NCBI RefSeq assembly: GCF_030159255.1
Contig: NZ_BSCT01000029.1
Location: forward strand, 49,255-113,254
Origin: Bradyrhizobium sp. SSBR45G
Lineage (GTDB): Bacteria > Pseudomonadota > Alphaproteobacteria > Rhizobiales > Xanthobacteraceae
Length of the DNA: 64,000 nucleotides
Direction: 5' to 3'
Shown here: positions 55,764 through 64,000 of the stretch, one piece after another
How the letters are laid out: each line of letters opens with the position of its first letter
Numbering within the stretch: the first letter of the stretch is position 1
Position numbers and translations under genes: made by a program
Notes under the pieces: generated by a model
Seen by the model: the letters and a program-made list of their open reading frames with translations, nothing else
Databases searched by the model: none
What the model was told of the DNA's origin: nothing

Positions 55764-56186
55764 TCATGCGCGCGCCGCGTCGCCTTCCCGCTTGATCGGC
55801 TGGGGACGGCCATTGTCGTCGATCGACACGTAGGTGAAGTTGCCGTCGGTGACGAGGATCGGCTGCTCCTCTCTCCGGCGCAGCACCCAGGCCTCGAGAC
55901 GCACGGTCATCGATGTCCGGCCGACCCGCACGAGATGCGCGTAGACCGAGACGAGATCGCCGACATAGACCGCCTTGCGGAAGTTCATCGCCTCGATCGC
56001 GACCGTCACCGTGCGCGACTTCGCGACCTTGGCGGCGAACACGCCGCCGCCGACATCCATCTGGCTGAGCAGCCAGCCGCCGAAGATGTCGCCATTGGCG
56101 TTGGTGTCAGCCGGCATCGCCAGGGTGCGGATGCAAAGATCGCCGCGCGGCTCGGTGGGAGTGGCGGGGATGGTCGCTTCGGTCAC
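55764..56186 (-). CDS. Acyl-CoA thioesterase (YciA family)
   Basis: The 140-residue hot-dog-fold protein hydrolyses acyl-CoA. Family marks are LCIRTLAMPADTNANGDIFG near residue 17 (the catalytic Asp lies in NGDIFGGWLLSQMD), TVAIEAMNFRKAVYVGDLVS near 61 and ILVTDGNFTYVSIDD near 110. The start is a GTG at 56186 after GGAGGCC. It is last in the row TetR, flavin reductase, thioesterase. Confidence 0.92.
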   Translation of the reverse strand: MTEATIPATPTEPRGDLCIRTLAMPADTNANGDIFGGWLLSQMDVGGGVFAAKVAKSRTVTVAIEAMNFRKAVYVGDLVSVYAHLVRVGRTSMTVRLEAWVLRRREEQPILVTDGNFTYVSIDDNGRPQPIKREGDAARA

Positions 56187-56238
56187 GTCGGATGGCCTCC
56201 AGTTGCGGCGGAGATGTCAGCTTCGGGGATCGACGCGC

Positions 56239-56862
56239 TCAGTCCGGCCTGATCATCTCGAACATGTCTTCCGCCTTGATCTCGAAATAATCGCCGCGGC
56301 GGCCGGCGCGGACGATCGGATGCGCCAGCGCGGTCTGGTAGACGCCGTCCTTGATCAGCGCCTTGTCGATGTGCACGGCCACGACCTCGCCGAGCGTCAG
56401 CCAGGCCTGGGTCTTGGTGCCGTCGGCGCCCTGCAACTGGATGATCTGCGTGACCTTGCATTCGAACGCGACCGGACTCTCGCCGACGCGCGGCACGTTG
56501 ACGAACGTGCTCGGCACCGCGGTGACGCCGGCGAGCGCGAACTCGTCGACCTCGCGCGCGACATGCGCGGCTGTCGCGTTCATCTGCGTCGCCAGATCGC
56601 GCGTCACCAGATTCCACACGAACTCGCCGGTATCCCTGATGTTGGCGACCGTGTCCTTGAAGTTCGTCGAGGAGAAGCCGATGATCGGCGGCGTGTAGTT
56701 GAAGGCGTTGAAGAAGCTGTAGGGCGCGAGATTGACGTGACCATCCGGATCGCGCGACGAGATCCAGCCGATCGGGCGCGGCGCGATGATGGCGTTGAAG
56801 GGATCGTGGCGGAGGCCGTGGCCGTTCTTCGGTTCGTAGAAATGCAGGTCCCGCTCGATCAC
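56239..56862 (-). CDS. Flavin reductase-like domain protein
   Basis: The 207-residue protein is of the flavin-reductase-like, FMN-binding split-barrel family (DIM6/NTAB). It has HDPFNAIIAPRPIGWISSRD near residue 18, NLAPYSFFNAFNYTPPIIGF near 44 and EFECKV-type strands later (VAFECKVTQII). Members reduce or just bind FMN; the substrate is open. The GTG at 56862 follows GGAAGGGG and starts the conserved region (IERDLHFYEPKNGHG). Confidence 0.88.
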   Translation of the reverse strand: MIERDLHFYEPKNGHGLRHDPFNAIIAPRPIGWISSRDPDGHVNLAPYSFFNAFNYTPPIIGFSSTNFKDTVANIRDTGEFVWNLVTRDLATQMNATAAHVAREVDEFALAGVTAVPSTFVNVPRVGESPVAFECKVTQIIQLQGADGTKTQAWLTLGEVVAVHIDKALIKDGVYQTALAHPIVRAGRRGDYFEIKAEDMFEMIRPD

Positions 56863-56902
56863 GCCATCGCCCCTTCCGTCATTGCTCGCAACGACGGAGA
56901 AC

Positions 56903-57514
56903 TTATCTTGCAGCGCCGTTCGAACCAAGCCCCACCAGCACGAAATCGATCATCTCGTCGACGGTCGGACCCGGCTTGGTCGCGCATTGCGCGATCATCT
57001 GCGGATGGAAGAACCGCATCATCGCCGTGCAGGCGCATTTTGCCGCCACCGGCAGGTCGCTGACCGCGAACTCGCCCGAGGCGGCGCCCTGCCCGATCAC
57101 GCGGCCGACGGTCTCGGTGATCAGCAGCATGTGCGCCTCGCAGACCTCCCAGCTCTGCTCCATCGCCACCGCGACCATCTCGTGCAGCTTGTTGTCGCCG
57201 ACATAACGCTCGGTGTTCATCCTGTGGATGGTGCCGAGCAGCTCGCGCAGCCGCGGCGCGGTCGGGCCGGGACGCTCGGCGATCGCCATCGCCGCCGCCT
57301 CGACCTGCCCCATCAGCGTCCGCGCGACGCCCTCGTGGATCGCCTTCTTGGAGTCGAAGAAGCGGTAGACGTTCGCCGGGCTCATGCGGAGCTCCTTGGC
57401 GATGTCGGCGACGGTGGTCTTCTGATAGCCGATCTGCCGAAACAAGCGTTCCGCCACGACGAGGATGCGTTCGCGCGTATCGGGTTCGATGTGTTCGGAA
57501 ACCAGCGTCATCAT
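56903..57514 (-). CDS. TetR-family regulator of the RND efflux system
   Basis: The 203-residue regulator has a TetR N-terminal DNA-binding domain (RERILVVAERLFRQIGYQKT, then TVADIAKELRMSPANVYRFF at residues 34-53) and a helical ligand domain. It lies 34 bases after the RND pump gene, in the same direction, so adaptor, pump and regulator are probably co-transcribed. It likely represses its own operon at the palindrome near 62190. Confidence 0.92.
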   Translation of the reverse strand: MMTLVSEHIEPDTRERILVVAERLFRQIGYQKTTVADIAKELRMSPANVYRFFDSKKAIHEGVARTLMGQVEAAAMAIAERPGPTAPRLRELLGTIHRMNTERYVGDNKLHEMVAVAMEQSWEVCEAHMLLITETVGRVIGQGAASGEFAVSDLPVAAKCACTAMMRFFHPQMIAQCATKPGPTVDEMIDFVLVGLGSNGAAR

Positions 57515-57548
57515 GCCTGCGATCGTCTATCCTTGAGTCGTCTGTCCT

Positions 57549-60500
57549 TCATTCGGCGGCCTCGGCGAGTGGAAGCGCCGGTGCCGGCCCATCAACGTGC
57601 TGCGCTGCAGAATGATCCCGTGCACCTGCCCCGCGCTCATCCAGGCTCTTGCGGAACCATAGGGCATACAATCCCGGCAAGTACAGCAGTGTGAGGAACG
57701 TTGCAACGAACAAGCCGCCCATGATGGTGATCGCCATCGGGCCCCAGAAGGCGGAGCGCGACAGCGGGATCATGGCGAGGATGGCCGCCAGCGCGGTCAG
57801 CACCACCGGCCGGGCGCGGCGGACGGTGGCCTCGATGATCGCCTCCTTGCGGGTCAGACCATGGGCGACGTCGGTCTCGATCTGATCGACCAGGATCACC
57901 GCATTGCGCATGATCATGCCGGCCAGCGCGATCAGGCCGAGCAGCGCGACGAAGCCAAACGGAGAATTGGCGACGTTGAGCCCGAGCGAGGCGCCGACGA
58001 TGCCGAGCGGCGCCGTCAGGAACACCAGGACCAGCCGCGAGAAGCTCTGCAGCTGAATCATCAGCAGCGTCAGCATCACGATGACCATCAGCGGAAACAG
58101 CACGAAGATCGAGGCATTGCCCTTGGCGGATTCCTCGAACGCGCCGCCTGCCTCGATCCGGTAGGCCGGCTCGAGGCGGTTGCGGATATCCTGCAGCTTC
58201 GGCGAGATCTGGCTGGTGACGTCGGGCGCCTGGACGCCGTCCGCCACATCGGCGCGCACCGTGATCGCCATGTCGCGATTGCGCCGCCACAGGATCGGCT
58301 CCTCGTGAGAATACTCGATCTTGGCGATCTGCTGCAGCGGCACCACGACGCCGTTCTTCGAGGTGATGGTGAGGTCGCCGACATGGGCGAGGTCGAGCCG
58401 CTCGGACGGCGCGGCACGCGCGACGACGCCGACCTTTTCGATGCCGTCGCGGATGGTCGTGACCTGCACGCCGGAGATCAGCATCGCCAGCGCCTGGGAG
58501 ACGTCCTGCGGGGTGAGGCCAAGCGCGCGGGCGCGGTCCTGGTCGACCACGAGCTTCAGATAAGGCGACTGCTCGTTCCAGTCGAGCTGCGGATCCCTGA
58601 CGTTCGGATTCTGCCGGACAACGTCGCGGACCTGGTAGGCGATCTCGCGCACCTTCGCCGCATCGGGACCGACGACGCGGAACTGGACGGGGAAGCCGAC
58701 CGGCGGACCGAAATTGAAGCGATCGACCCGGACGCGCGCTTCGTTCAATGCGCCGTTGGCGGCGGCCGTCTCGATCCTGGCCTTGATCCGCTCGCGTGCC
58801 GCAACGTCCTTGGCGACGATCACGATCTCGGCGAAGGCCTCGTTCGGCAGTTGCGGGTTGAGGCCAAGCCAGAAGCGCGGCGAGCCTTGCCCGACATAGG
58901 CGGTGTAGGTCTCGATGTCCTTGTCGTCCTTGAGCAGCTTCTCTGCCGTCCTGGCGGCCTGTTCGGTGACACCGAACGCCGTGCCTTCCGGCAGCCGGAG
59001 CTGCAGGAACAGCTCGGGTCGTTCCGACAGCGGGAAGAATTGCTGCTGGACGTGACCGAAGGCGATGATTGCAGCCGCAAACACGCCGACCGTCGCGGCG
59101 ACGGTGGTGATGCGGTGATCGACGCACCAGCGGATCACGCGGCGCAGGATACGGTACATGCGCGTATCATAGATCGCATGCTCGTCCTGGCCGTGATGGG
59201 CCTTCATGTCGGGCAGCAGCTTGACGCCGATATAGGGCGTGAAGATCACGGCGACGAACCAGGACGCGACCAATGCGATCGCGACGATCCAGAAGATGCT
59301 GCCGGCATACTCGCCGACTGCTGAATTGGCGAAGCCGATCGGCAGGAAGCCGGCGGCCGTGACCAGCGTGCCGGTCAGCATCGGGAACGCGGTGGATTCC
59401 CAGGCAAACGACGCGGCGCGCATCCGGTCCCAGCCCTGCTCCATCTTCACCACCATCATCTCGACCGCGATGATGGCGTCGTCGACCAGCAGCCCAAGCG
59501 CAATGATGAGGGCACCAAGCGAGATGCGATGCAGGTTGAGCCCCATGATGTTCATGACGATGAAGACGAGCCCGAGCACCAGCGGCACCGACAGTGCGAC
59601 GACGATGCCGGTGCGCCATCCCAGCGCCAGGAACGACACGAACAGCACGATCACCAGCGCCTCGACGAAGGAGTGCACGAATTCGCTGACAGCGTGTTCG
59701 ACCACCTTGGGCTGGTCGGCAATCTGCTCGATCTCGATGCCCTGCGGCACCGCCTTCATGAAGTCGTCGGCAGCGGCGTGGACCTCCTTGCCGAGCTCCA
59801 GGATGTTGGCCTCCTTGGCCGTGACGACGCCGATGCCGAGCGCGGGCTTGCCCTCCTGCCGCACCTTGAAGGTCGGCGGATCGACGAAGCCGTGGGTGAC
59901 AGTGGCGATATCGCCGAGCCGGAACACGCGTCCGTTGCTCTCGACCGGCGTCTCCGCCACCGCCTTGGCGCCGTCGAGCGCGCCGGTGACCCGCAGCGGC
60001 ACGCGCTGCGACGAGGTCTCGACCGTGCCGGCCGGCGTCACATTGTTCTGCTTGGCGAGCGAATCGAACAGCGCCTGCGGCGTGATGCCGAGGGTGGCGA
60101 GCTTGGCATGGCTGAACTCGACATAGATGCGCTCGTCCTGGGTGCCGTAGAGATTGACCTTGGTCACACCAGGAACCTTCAGCAGACGCTGGCGCAGGCC
60201 TTCGGCGGTCTTCTTCAGCTGCGCGTAGTCGGCGCCGTCGCCTGTCATCATGAACAGGATGGAATCGACGTCGGAGAACTCGTCATTGACGAAGGGACCG
60301 ACGATACCCGACGGCAGCGCGGACTGCACGTCGTCCAGCTTCTTGCGGATCAGATAGAACAGATGCGGCACCTCGGCCGGCGGCGTCGAATCCCGGAAGG
60401 TCACCTGCATCGCGGTGAAGGCCGGCTTCGAATAGGTCTGCACCTTCTCGAAGTAGGGCAGCTCCTGCAGCTTCTTCTCGATGGGGTCGGCGACCTGGCT

Positions 60501-60689
60501 CTGCATTTCGGCAGCGGTCGCGCCCGGCCACATCACCGAGACGTTGACGACCTTGACGGTGAAGAACGGATCTTCGGCGCGACCGAGCTTCTGATAGGAG
60601 AAGAAGCCGGCGACGCCGAGCGCGATGATCAGGAACAGCACCAGCGGCGGATGACTGACCGCCCAGGCCGACAGGTTGAACCGCTTCAT
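57549..60689 (-). CDS. RND efflux pump, inner-membrane transporter
   Basis: The 1046-residue pump has 12 helices with two large periplasmic loops and the RND signature in helix 4, GALIIALGLLVDDAIIAVEM (proton-relay Asp pair near residue 405). The first helix (SHPPLVLFLIIALGVAGFFS) and TVKVVNVSVMWPGATAAEMQ are typical of AcrB/MexB-like HAE1 relatives. The ATG at 60689 is chosen; sequence further upstream is repeat DNA. No outer-membrane channel gene is next to it. Substrate unknown. Confidence 0.95.
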   Translation of the reverse strand: MKRFNLSAWAVSHPPLVLFLIIALGVAGFFSYQKLGRAEDPFFTVKVVNVSVMWPGATAAEMQSQVADPIEKKLQELPYFEKVQTYSKPAFTAMQVTFRDSTPPAEVPHLFYLIRKKLDDVQSALPSGIVGPFVNDEFSDVDSILFMMTGDGADYAQLKKTAEGLRQRLLKVPGVTKVNLYGTQDERIYVEFSHAKLATLGITPQALFDSLAKQNNVTPAGTVETSSQRVPLRVTGALDGAKAVAETPVESNGRVFRLGDIATVTHGFVDPPTFKVRQEGKPALGIGVVTAKEANILELGKEVHAAADDFMKAVPQGIEIEQIADQPKVVEHAVSEFVHSFVEALVIVLFVSFLALGWRTGIVVALSVPLVLGLVFIVMNIMGLNLHRISLGALIIALGLLVDDAIIAVEMMVVKMEQGWDRMRAASFAWESTAFPMLTGTLVTAAGFLPIGFANSAVGEYAGSIFWIVAIALVASWFVAVIFTPYIGVKLLPDMKAHHGQDEHAIYDTRMYRILRRVIRWCVDHRITTVAATVGVFAAAIIAFGHVQQQFFPLSERPELFLQLRLPEGTAFGVTEQAARTAEKLLKDDKDIETYTAYVGQGSPRFWLGLNPQLPNEAFAEIVIVAKDVAARERIKARIETAAANGALNEARVRVDRFNFGPPVGFPVQFRVVGPDAAKVREIAYQVRDVVRQNPNVRDPQLDWNEQSPYLKLVVDQDRARALGLTPQDVSQALAMLISGVQVTTIRDGIEKVGVVARAAPSERLDLAHVGDLTITSKNGVVVPLQQIAKIEYSHEEPILWRRNRDMAITVRADVADGVQAPDVTSQISPKLQDIRNRLEPAYRIEAGGAFEESAKGNASIFVLFPLMVIVMLTLLMIQLQSFSRLVLVFLTAPLGIVGASLGLNVANSPFGFVALLGLIALAGMIMRNAVILVDQIETDVAHGLTRKEAIIEATVRRARPVVLTALAAILAMIPLSRSAFWGPMAITIMGGLFVATFLTLLYLPGLYALWFRKSLDERGAGARDHSAAQHVDGPAPALPLAEAAE

Positions 60690-60731
60690 GGTGCTCTCCG
60701 ATGAGGACCTAATTGCTTTTGGCTTCTTTGG

Positions 60732-60774
60732 CCTCATCCTTCGAGACGGCGCTTCGCGCCTCCTCAGGATGAGG
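60732..60774. repeat. CCTCA..TGAGG palindrome, family 8 (copy A)
   Basis: CCTCATCCTTCGAGACGGCG to TCCTCAGGATGAGG, with CCTCATCCT and AGGATGAGG as outer arms and GGCGC/GCGCC inside. Confidence 0.8.
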
Positions 60775-60902
60775 GTCTTATTTCCTTCCGTGGGCATGCT
60801 GCTCATGGTCGAGTGCAGCCCCGGCTTCCCACCTCAACCCTCTCCCATGAACACGCCTCTCGGCGTGTTCATGGTCAAATGTGCAGTGCCTCGGCTTTTG
60901 CC

Positions 60903-60946
60903 CCTCATGGTGAGGAGCGCCGCAAGGCGCGTCTCGAACCATGAGG
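60903..60946. repeat. CCTCA..TGAGG palindrome, family 8 (copy B, inverted)
   Basis: CCTCATGGTGAGGAGCGCCG to GTCTCGAACCATGAGG; outer arms CCTCATGG and CCATGAGG. It reads as copy A in the opposite orientation. Confidence 0.8.
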
Positions 60947-60958
60947 CCACGATACGAG

Positions 60959-61005
60959 CCTCGCCCTTCGAGACGCCCGCCTTCGGCGGGCTCCTCAGGG
61001 TGAGG
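60959..61005. repeat. CCTCA..TGAGG palindrome, family 8 (copy C)
   Basis: CCTCGCCCTTCGAGACGCCC to CTCCTCAGGGTGAGG, with a GCCCGCCTTCGGCGGGC hairpin in the middle. It ends 24 bases before the adaptor stop. Confidence 0.8.
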
Positions 61006-61028
61006 GTCGAAGGTCGTCCATCACGCCA

Positions 61029-62135
61029 TCAGAACGCCAGCGCCGACACCACCCGCACCTTTTGCGCGGGATCGATCTTTTGCACGCCGAGGGCGATCAC
61101 CTTCTCGCCTTCGTCGACGCCCGCCGTGACGAGCACGTCCTTGCTCTCATACGCCTTCACCTTGACCGGCTTGAGCGTCACCTCGCCGTTGTCGTTGACG
61201 ACGTAGAGCGAGGGCGCGCGGCCGTCGTTGAACAGCGCCGACAGCGGCAGACGCGCCACGCGGGTGGTGGCGGGATCGGACAGCGTGAGCGTCGCAGTCA
61301 TGCCGAGCGACACCGCCTCGCCGGCATCGGGCAGCGAGAACTTGGCGAGGTAGGTGCGGGTCGCAGGATCGGCGGCCGGCGCGATCTCGCGCAGCCGCGC
61401 GGCGTAGGTCTTGCCGGCCTCCGACCATAGCGACACCGTCGCGACGCCGCTCTTGGCGCGGTCGAGCAGGGTCTCGGGGATGGCGACCACGGCCTCCTTC
61501 TCGGCGAAGCGCGCCACCCGGATCGCGGCCTGGCCGGCGGCAACCACGACGCCGGGCTCGATCATCGCGGCGGTGACGACGCCGCGGGCGTCCGACATCA
61601 AGGTCGCATAGGACAGCGAATTGCGGGTCAGCTCGACCGAGCGTTCGGCGCGGTTCAGCCGCGCGCGGGCCTCGTCCGCGGAGGCCTTGGCCTGGTCCAT
61701 CTGCGCATCGGTGGTCCAGCCCTTGGCCCGCAGCTCCTTGGCGCGCGTCTCGGCGGCGGAGGCCTGCGCCAGCACGCCGGTGGCGGCGCGGAATTCGGCC
61801 TCCGCCTGCTCGGCCTGCAGCTTCAGGTCGACCTCGTCGAGCGTGGCGAGCGGCTGGCCGATCTCGACGGTCTGCCCGACCTCGACCAGACGCTTGGCGA
61901 CCTTGCCGGCGACCCGGAAACCGATATCGGCCTCGATTCTCGGCCGGATGGTCCCGACGAAGCTGCGCTCAGGCGTATCGGCCTCGTAGTGGGCTGTGGC
62001 GACCAGGACCGGGCGGATCGGCTCGGCCTTCTGGGCCACGGTCTCGTTGCAACCGGCCAGCGCGACCGCCGCCGCAGCCAGTGCCATGCCGCTCAACAGC
62101 CTGGAATAGCTGGACAAAACCTGATGGACGAGCAT
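61029..62135 (-). CDS. RND efflux periplasmic adaptor lipoprotein
   Basis: The 368-residue membrane fusion protein has a lipobox VALAGC (Cys at residue 29) and the AcrA/HlyD layout: lipoyl halves (IGFRVAGKVAKRLVEVGQTV near 71 and ARGVVTAAMIEPGVVVAAGQ near 180), a coiled-coil hairpin between them (LKLQAEQAEAEFRAATGVLA), a barrel and a membrane-proximal domain. It links the pump to an outer-membrane channel not encoded here. Confidence 0.94.
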   Translation of the reverse strand: MLVHQVLSSYSRLLSGMALAAAAVALAGCNETVAQKAEPIRPVLVATAHYEADTPERSFVGTIRPRIEADIGFRVAGKVAKRLVEVGQTVEIGQPLATLDEVDLKLQAEQAEAEFRAATGVLAQASAAETRAKELRAKGWTTDAQMDQAKASADEARARLNRAERSVELTRNSLSYATLMSDARGVVTAAMIEPGVVVAAGQAAIRVARFAEKEAVVAIPETLLDRAKSGVATVSLWSEAGKTYAARLREIAPAADPATRTYLAKFSLPDAGEAVSLGMTATLTLSDPATTRVARLPLSALFNDGRAPSLYVVNDNGEVTLKPVKVKAYESKDVLVTAGVDEGEKVIALGVQKIDPAQKVRVVSALAF

Positions 62136-62178
62136 CGGACACCTCTTCGCTGCTGTTGCGAAGGAGTGTCGATTGTTG

Positions 62179-62204
62179 AGTGACGATTGTCAATAATCGT
62201 CACT
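62179..62204. promoter_or_regulatory. TetR operator candidate
   Basis: AGTGACGATT at 62179-62188 and AATCGTCACT at 62195-62204 form a perfect 10-base inverted repeat with a six-base centre. It lies 44 bases upstream of the adaptor gene, overlapping the expected promoter. Confidence 0.65.
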
Positions 62205-62427
62205 GATCATGACTTCGTGAACATCTGGACATGTTGCCGCAGCTGCTCACGCGCTAGGCAAGACCTCATTTCCTCGTCGCGTGGGCGGCGCGCCGCGCGC
62301 TCCGCCGGTATTCAGGGGCGGACGATAGGCGGCTGGCCGGATATCCAGACCTCGGTCTGCACCGTCCTCCCGATGCCGGAATTCCGGCCCGGCCGCCGCG
62401 CGACCGCCCGGGAATGACGCGACGACA

Positions 62428-63759
62428 TCACTCGGCCGGCGCCTGGCCGGCGAATTCCACCTTGCTCTCATGGCCGCCGAAGAACACCAGCAGCCCCGCG
62501 ATCAGCGGCAGCACCGACAGCGCCAGCAGGCCGTGCGTGGTCGAGCCGGTGGTGTCCTTGATCCAGCCGACCAGATACGGCCCGCCGAAGCCGGCGAGAT
62601 TGCCGATCGAGTTGATCAGCGCGATCGCTCCGGCCGCGGCCGTGCCCGACAGCCACGCCGTCGGCAGGGTCCAGAACACACCGAACACGCAGAACACCCC
62701 GATGGCAGCGAAGGTCAGCGCGACCATGGTCAGCGTCGGATCGCCGATCTGGCTCGATGCGGCCAGCGCCACCGCGATCAGGATCAGCGGCGCGCCGACA
62801 TGGACCACGCGCTCGCGCGTCGCATCCGAATGCCGCGCCCACAGGATCATCGCGACGGTGCCGAACGCGTAAGGAATCGCGGTGACGAAGCCGGTCTGCA
62901 CATTGCTCAGGCCGAACGCCTTGACGATCTGCGGCAGCCAGAACTGCATGCCGTAGAGCGCCCCGACGAAGCCGAAATAGATCAGGCTGAGCACGATCAC
63001 CTTCGGCGAGGACAGCGCGTCGCCCAGCGTCATGTGTCCCGCGGCCTGCTTGGCCGCGGTCTCGGCCTGAAGCCGTGCGGCGAGCCACGCCTTCTGCTCC
63101 GCCGACAGCCAGGTCGCATGCTCCGGCCGGTCGGTGAGATAGAACCAGGTGACGACACCGAGCAGGATCGAGGGGATGCCTTCGATGATGAACAGCCACT
63201 GCCAGCCCTGCAGCCCCATCAGGCCGTGCATGCCGAGCAGCAGCCCCGACACCGGCGCGCCGATCACGGTCGAGATCGGCACGGCGACCGCGAAGGCGGC
63301 GAGGAAGCGCGCGCGATACTGCGCCGGGTACCAATAAGTGAGATAGAGGATGATGCCGGGAAAGAAGCCGGCCTCGGCGACACCGAGCAGGAAGCGCAGC
63401 GAGTAGAAGCTCATCGGGCCCGAGACCAGCGCCATCAGCGCCGAGATGATGCCCCAGGTCACCATGATGCGCGCGATCCAGCGGCTGGCGCCGAACCTCT
63501 CCAGCGCCAGATTGCTGGGCACCTCGAAGATGAAATAGCCGATGAAGAAGATGCCGGCGCCCCAGGCGAACACCAGCGGCGAGAACTTCAGCTCGGCGTT
63601 CATGGTCAGCGCGGCGAAGCCGAGATTGACGCGGTCGAGATAGGAGAAGAAATAGGCGAGCACGAGGAAGGGGATCAGCCGCCACGAGATGGCGCTGATG
63701 GTCGCGCTCTCGATGTCGGAACGGCCTTGCGCGGCCGGAATTCTAGCGGACGGACTCAT
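62428..63759 (-). CDS. MFS transporter, anion:cation symporter family
   Basis: The 443-residue transporter has 12 membrane helices and the anion:cation symporter marks: LVLAYFFSYLDRVNLGFAAL near residue 33 (helix 1 DRxN) and LLGVAEAGFFPGIILYLTYW near 128, a family consensus. Relatives carry phthalate, tartrate, glucarate or 4-hydroxyphenylacetate. No catabolic genes are next to it, so the substrate is open. Single gene. Confidence 0.93.
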   Translation of the reverse strand: MSPSARIPAAQGRSDIESATISAISWRLIPFLVLAYFFSYLDRVNLGFAALTMNAELKFSPLVFAWGAGIFFIGYFIFEVPSNLALERFGASRWIARIMVTWGIISALMALVSGPMSFYSLRFLLGVAEAGFFPGIILYLTYWYPAQYRARFLAAFAVAVPISTVIGAPVSGLLLGMHGLMGLQGWQWLFIIEGIPSILLGVVTWFYLTDRPEHATWLSAEQKAWLAARLQAETAAKQAAGHMTLGDALSSPKVIVLSLIYFGFVGALYGMQFWLPQIVKAFGLSNVQTGFVTAIPYAFGTVAMILWARHSDATRERVVHVGAPLILIAVALAASSQIGDPTLTMVALTFAAIGVFCVFGVFWTLPTAWLSGTAAAGAIALINSIGNLAGFGGPYLVGWIKDTTGSTTHGLLALSVLPLIAGLLVFFGGHESKVEFAGQAPAE

Positions 63760-64000
63760 CGATCTCCTCCCCGGAGCTTTGCAGAATTTGGTAGTTGATC
63801 GCGGGTGTCGAGCATCGGTGGTGGCAAGTCAATTGGAAAACAGGCAATCCCACAGTACGTCGGTGCATCGCGGGCGCGCGGCGTGCGCATGACGAGCTTG
63901 TCTCCCCATGGTTTGAGCCGCGCTGTCTCGACACGCCCTGCTGTCGTCCCGGCGTTCGCCCATAGGCGCTAAAATAGACTTGCGGCGAAGAATCAGTTGT
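63760..64000. other. Upstream region of the MFS gene, window end
   Basis: These 241 bases have no supported gene; they hold the MFS promoter region and the edge of the window. Confidence 0.5.

Larger units (their letters stand above)
60690..61028. other. Repeat-filled gap between adaptor and pump
   Basis: This 339-base gap separates the RND adaptor and pump genes and is mostly three copies of one palindromic repeat. No gene is visible. Confidence 0.75.

Overview
The window looks like chromosomal DNA of a Bradyrhizobium-type alphaproteobacterium. The coding sequence is GC-rich with a strong G/C preference at third codon positions. The intergenic gaps carry several families of palindromic repeats that I recall from Bradyrhizobium and Rhodopseudomonas genomes, and the gene families (rhizobial-type GlpSTPQUV glycerol transporter, DUF4170, lanmodulin) fit. 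I see no tRNA, rRNA, phage, transposase or CRISPR array. The genus is an inference from content, not a search result.

Layout. 0-5.7 kb: a GNAT acetyltransferase, then a compact ethanolamine operon (eutB, eutC, eat) followed by an AraC-type regulator with a sigma-54-like promoter. 5.7-12.2 kb: housekeeping and accessory genes: M20 amidohydrolase, membrane glycosyltransferase, NUDIX hydrolase, metallophosphoesterase, two small unknowns and an XRE-type short-chain acyl regulator. 12.6-14.2 kb: an ATC-hydrolase-like protein divergent from an internally shortened LysR regulator. 14.4-18.0 kb: osmoregulated periplasmic glucan genes (Tat-exported OpgD/G-like protein plus OpgH), convergent with an orphan TadG-like protein. 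19.6-26.4 kb: an H1-like basic protein, two paralogous secreted proteins flanking a lipoprotein, phosphoglucomutase, a lytic transglycosylase and DUF1993. 26.5-32.4 kb: a ribose-type ABC transporter divergent from an Old Yellow Enzyme homologue. 33.6-36.7 kb: a large autotransporter.

The most interesting region is 37.1-45.3 kb. It contains a TonB-dependent receptor, an orphan NarL/FixJ response regulator, a 131-residue protein with four EF-hand loops, an outer-membrane beta-barrel, a small secreted protein and a TonB-ExbD-ExbB set. The four-loop protein has the hallmarks of lanmodulin: Pro at loop position 2 in three loops and only 12-13 residues between loops. With the adjacent receptor this points to a lanthanide acquisition locus. 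No methanol dehydrogenase gene is in the window.

45.7-54.6 kb: a glycerol uptake and oxidation cluster on the minus strand (glpR, glpD, glpS, glpT, glpP, glpQ, glpU, glpV) with a perfect inverted-repeat operator candidate upstream of glpD. The two ATPases have complementary defects, predicting one functional and one degenerate ATP site. 54.7-55.4 kb: two small conserved-looking proteins. 55.8-62.1 kb: an RND efflux system (lipoprotein adaptor, pump, TetR regulator) followed by a flavin reductase and an acyl-CoA thioesterase, with a perfect palindrome upstream of the adaptor. 62.4-63.8 kb: an MFS anion symporter.
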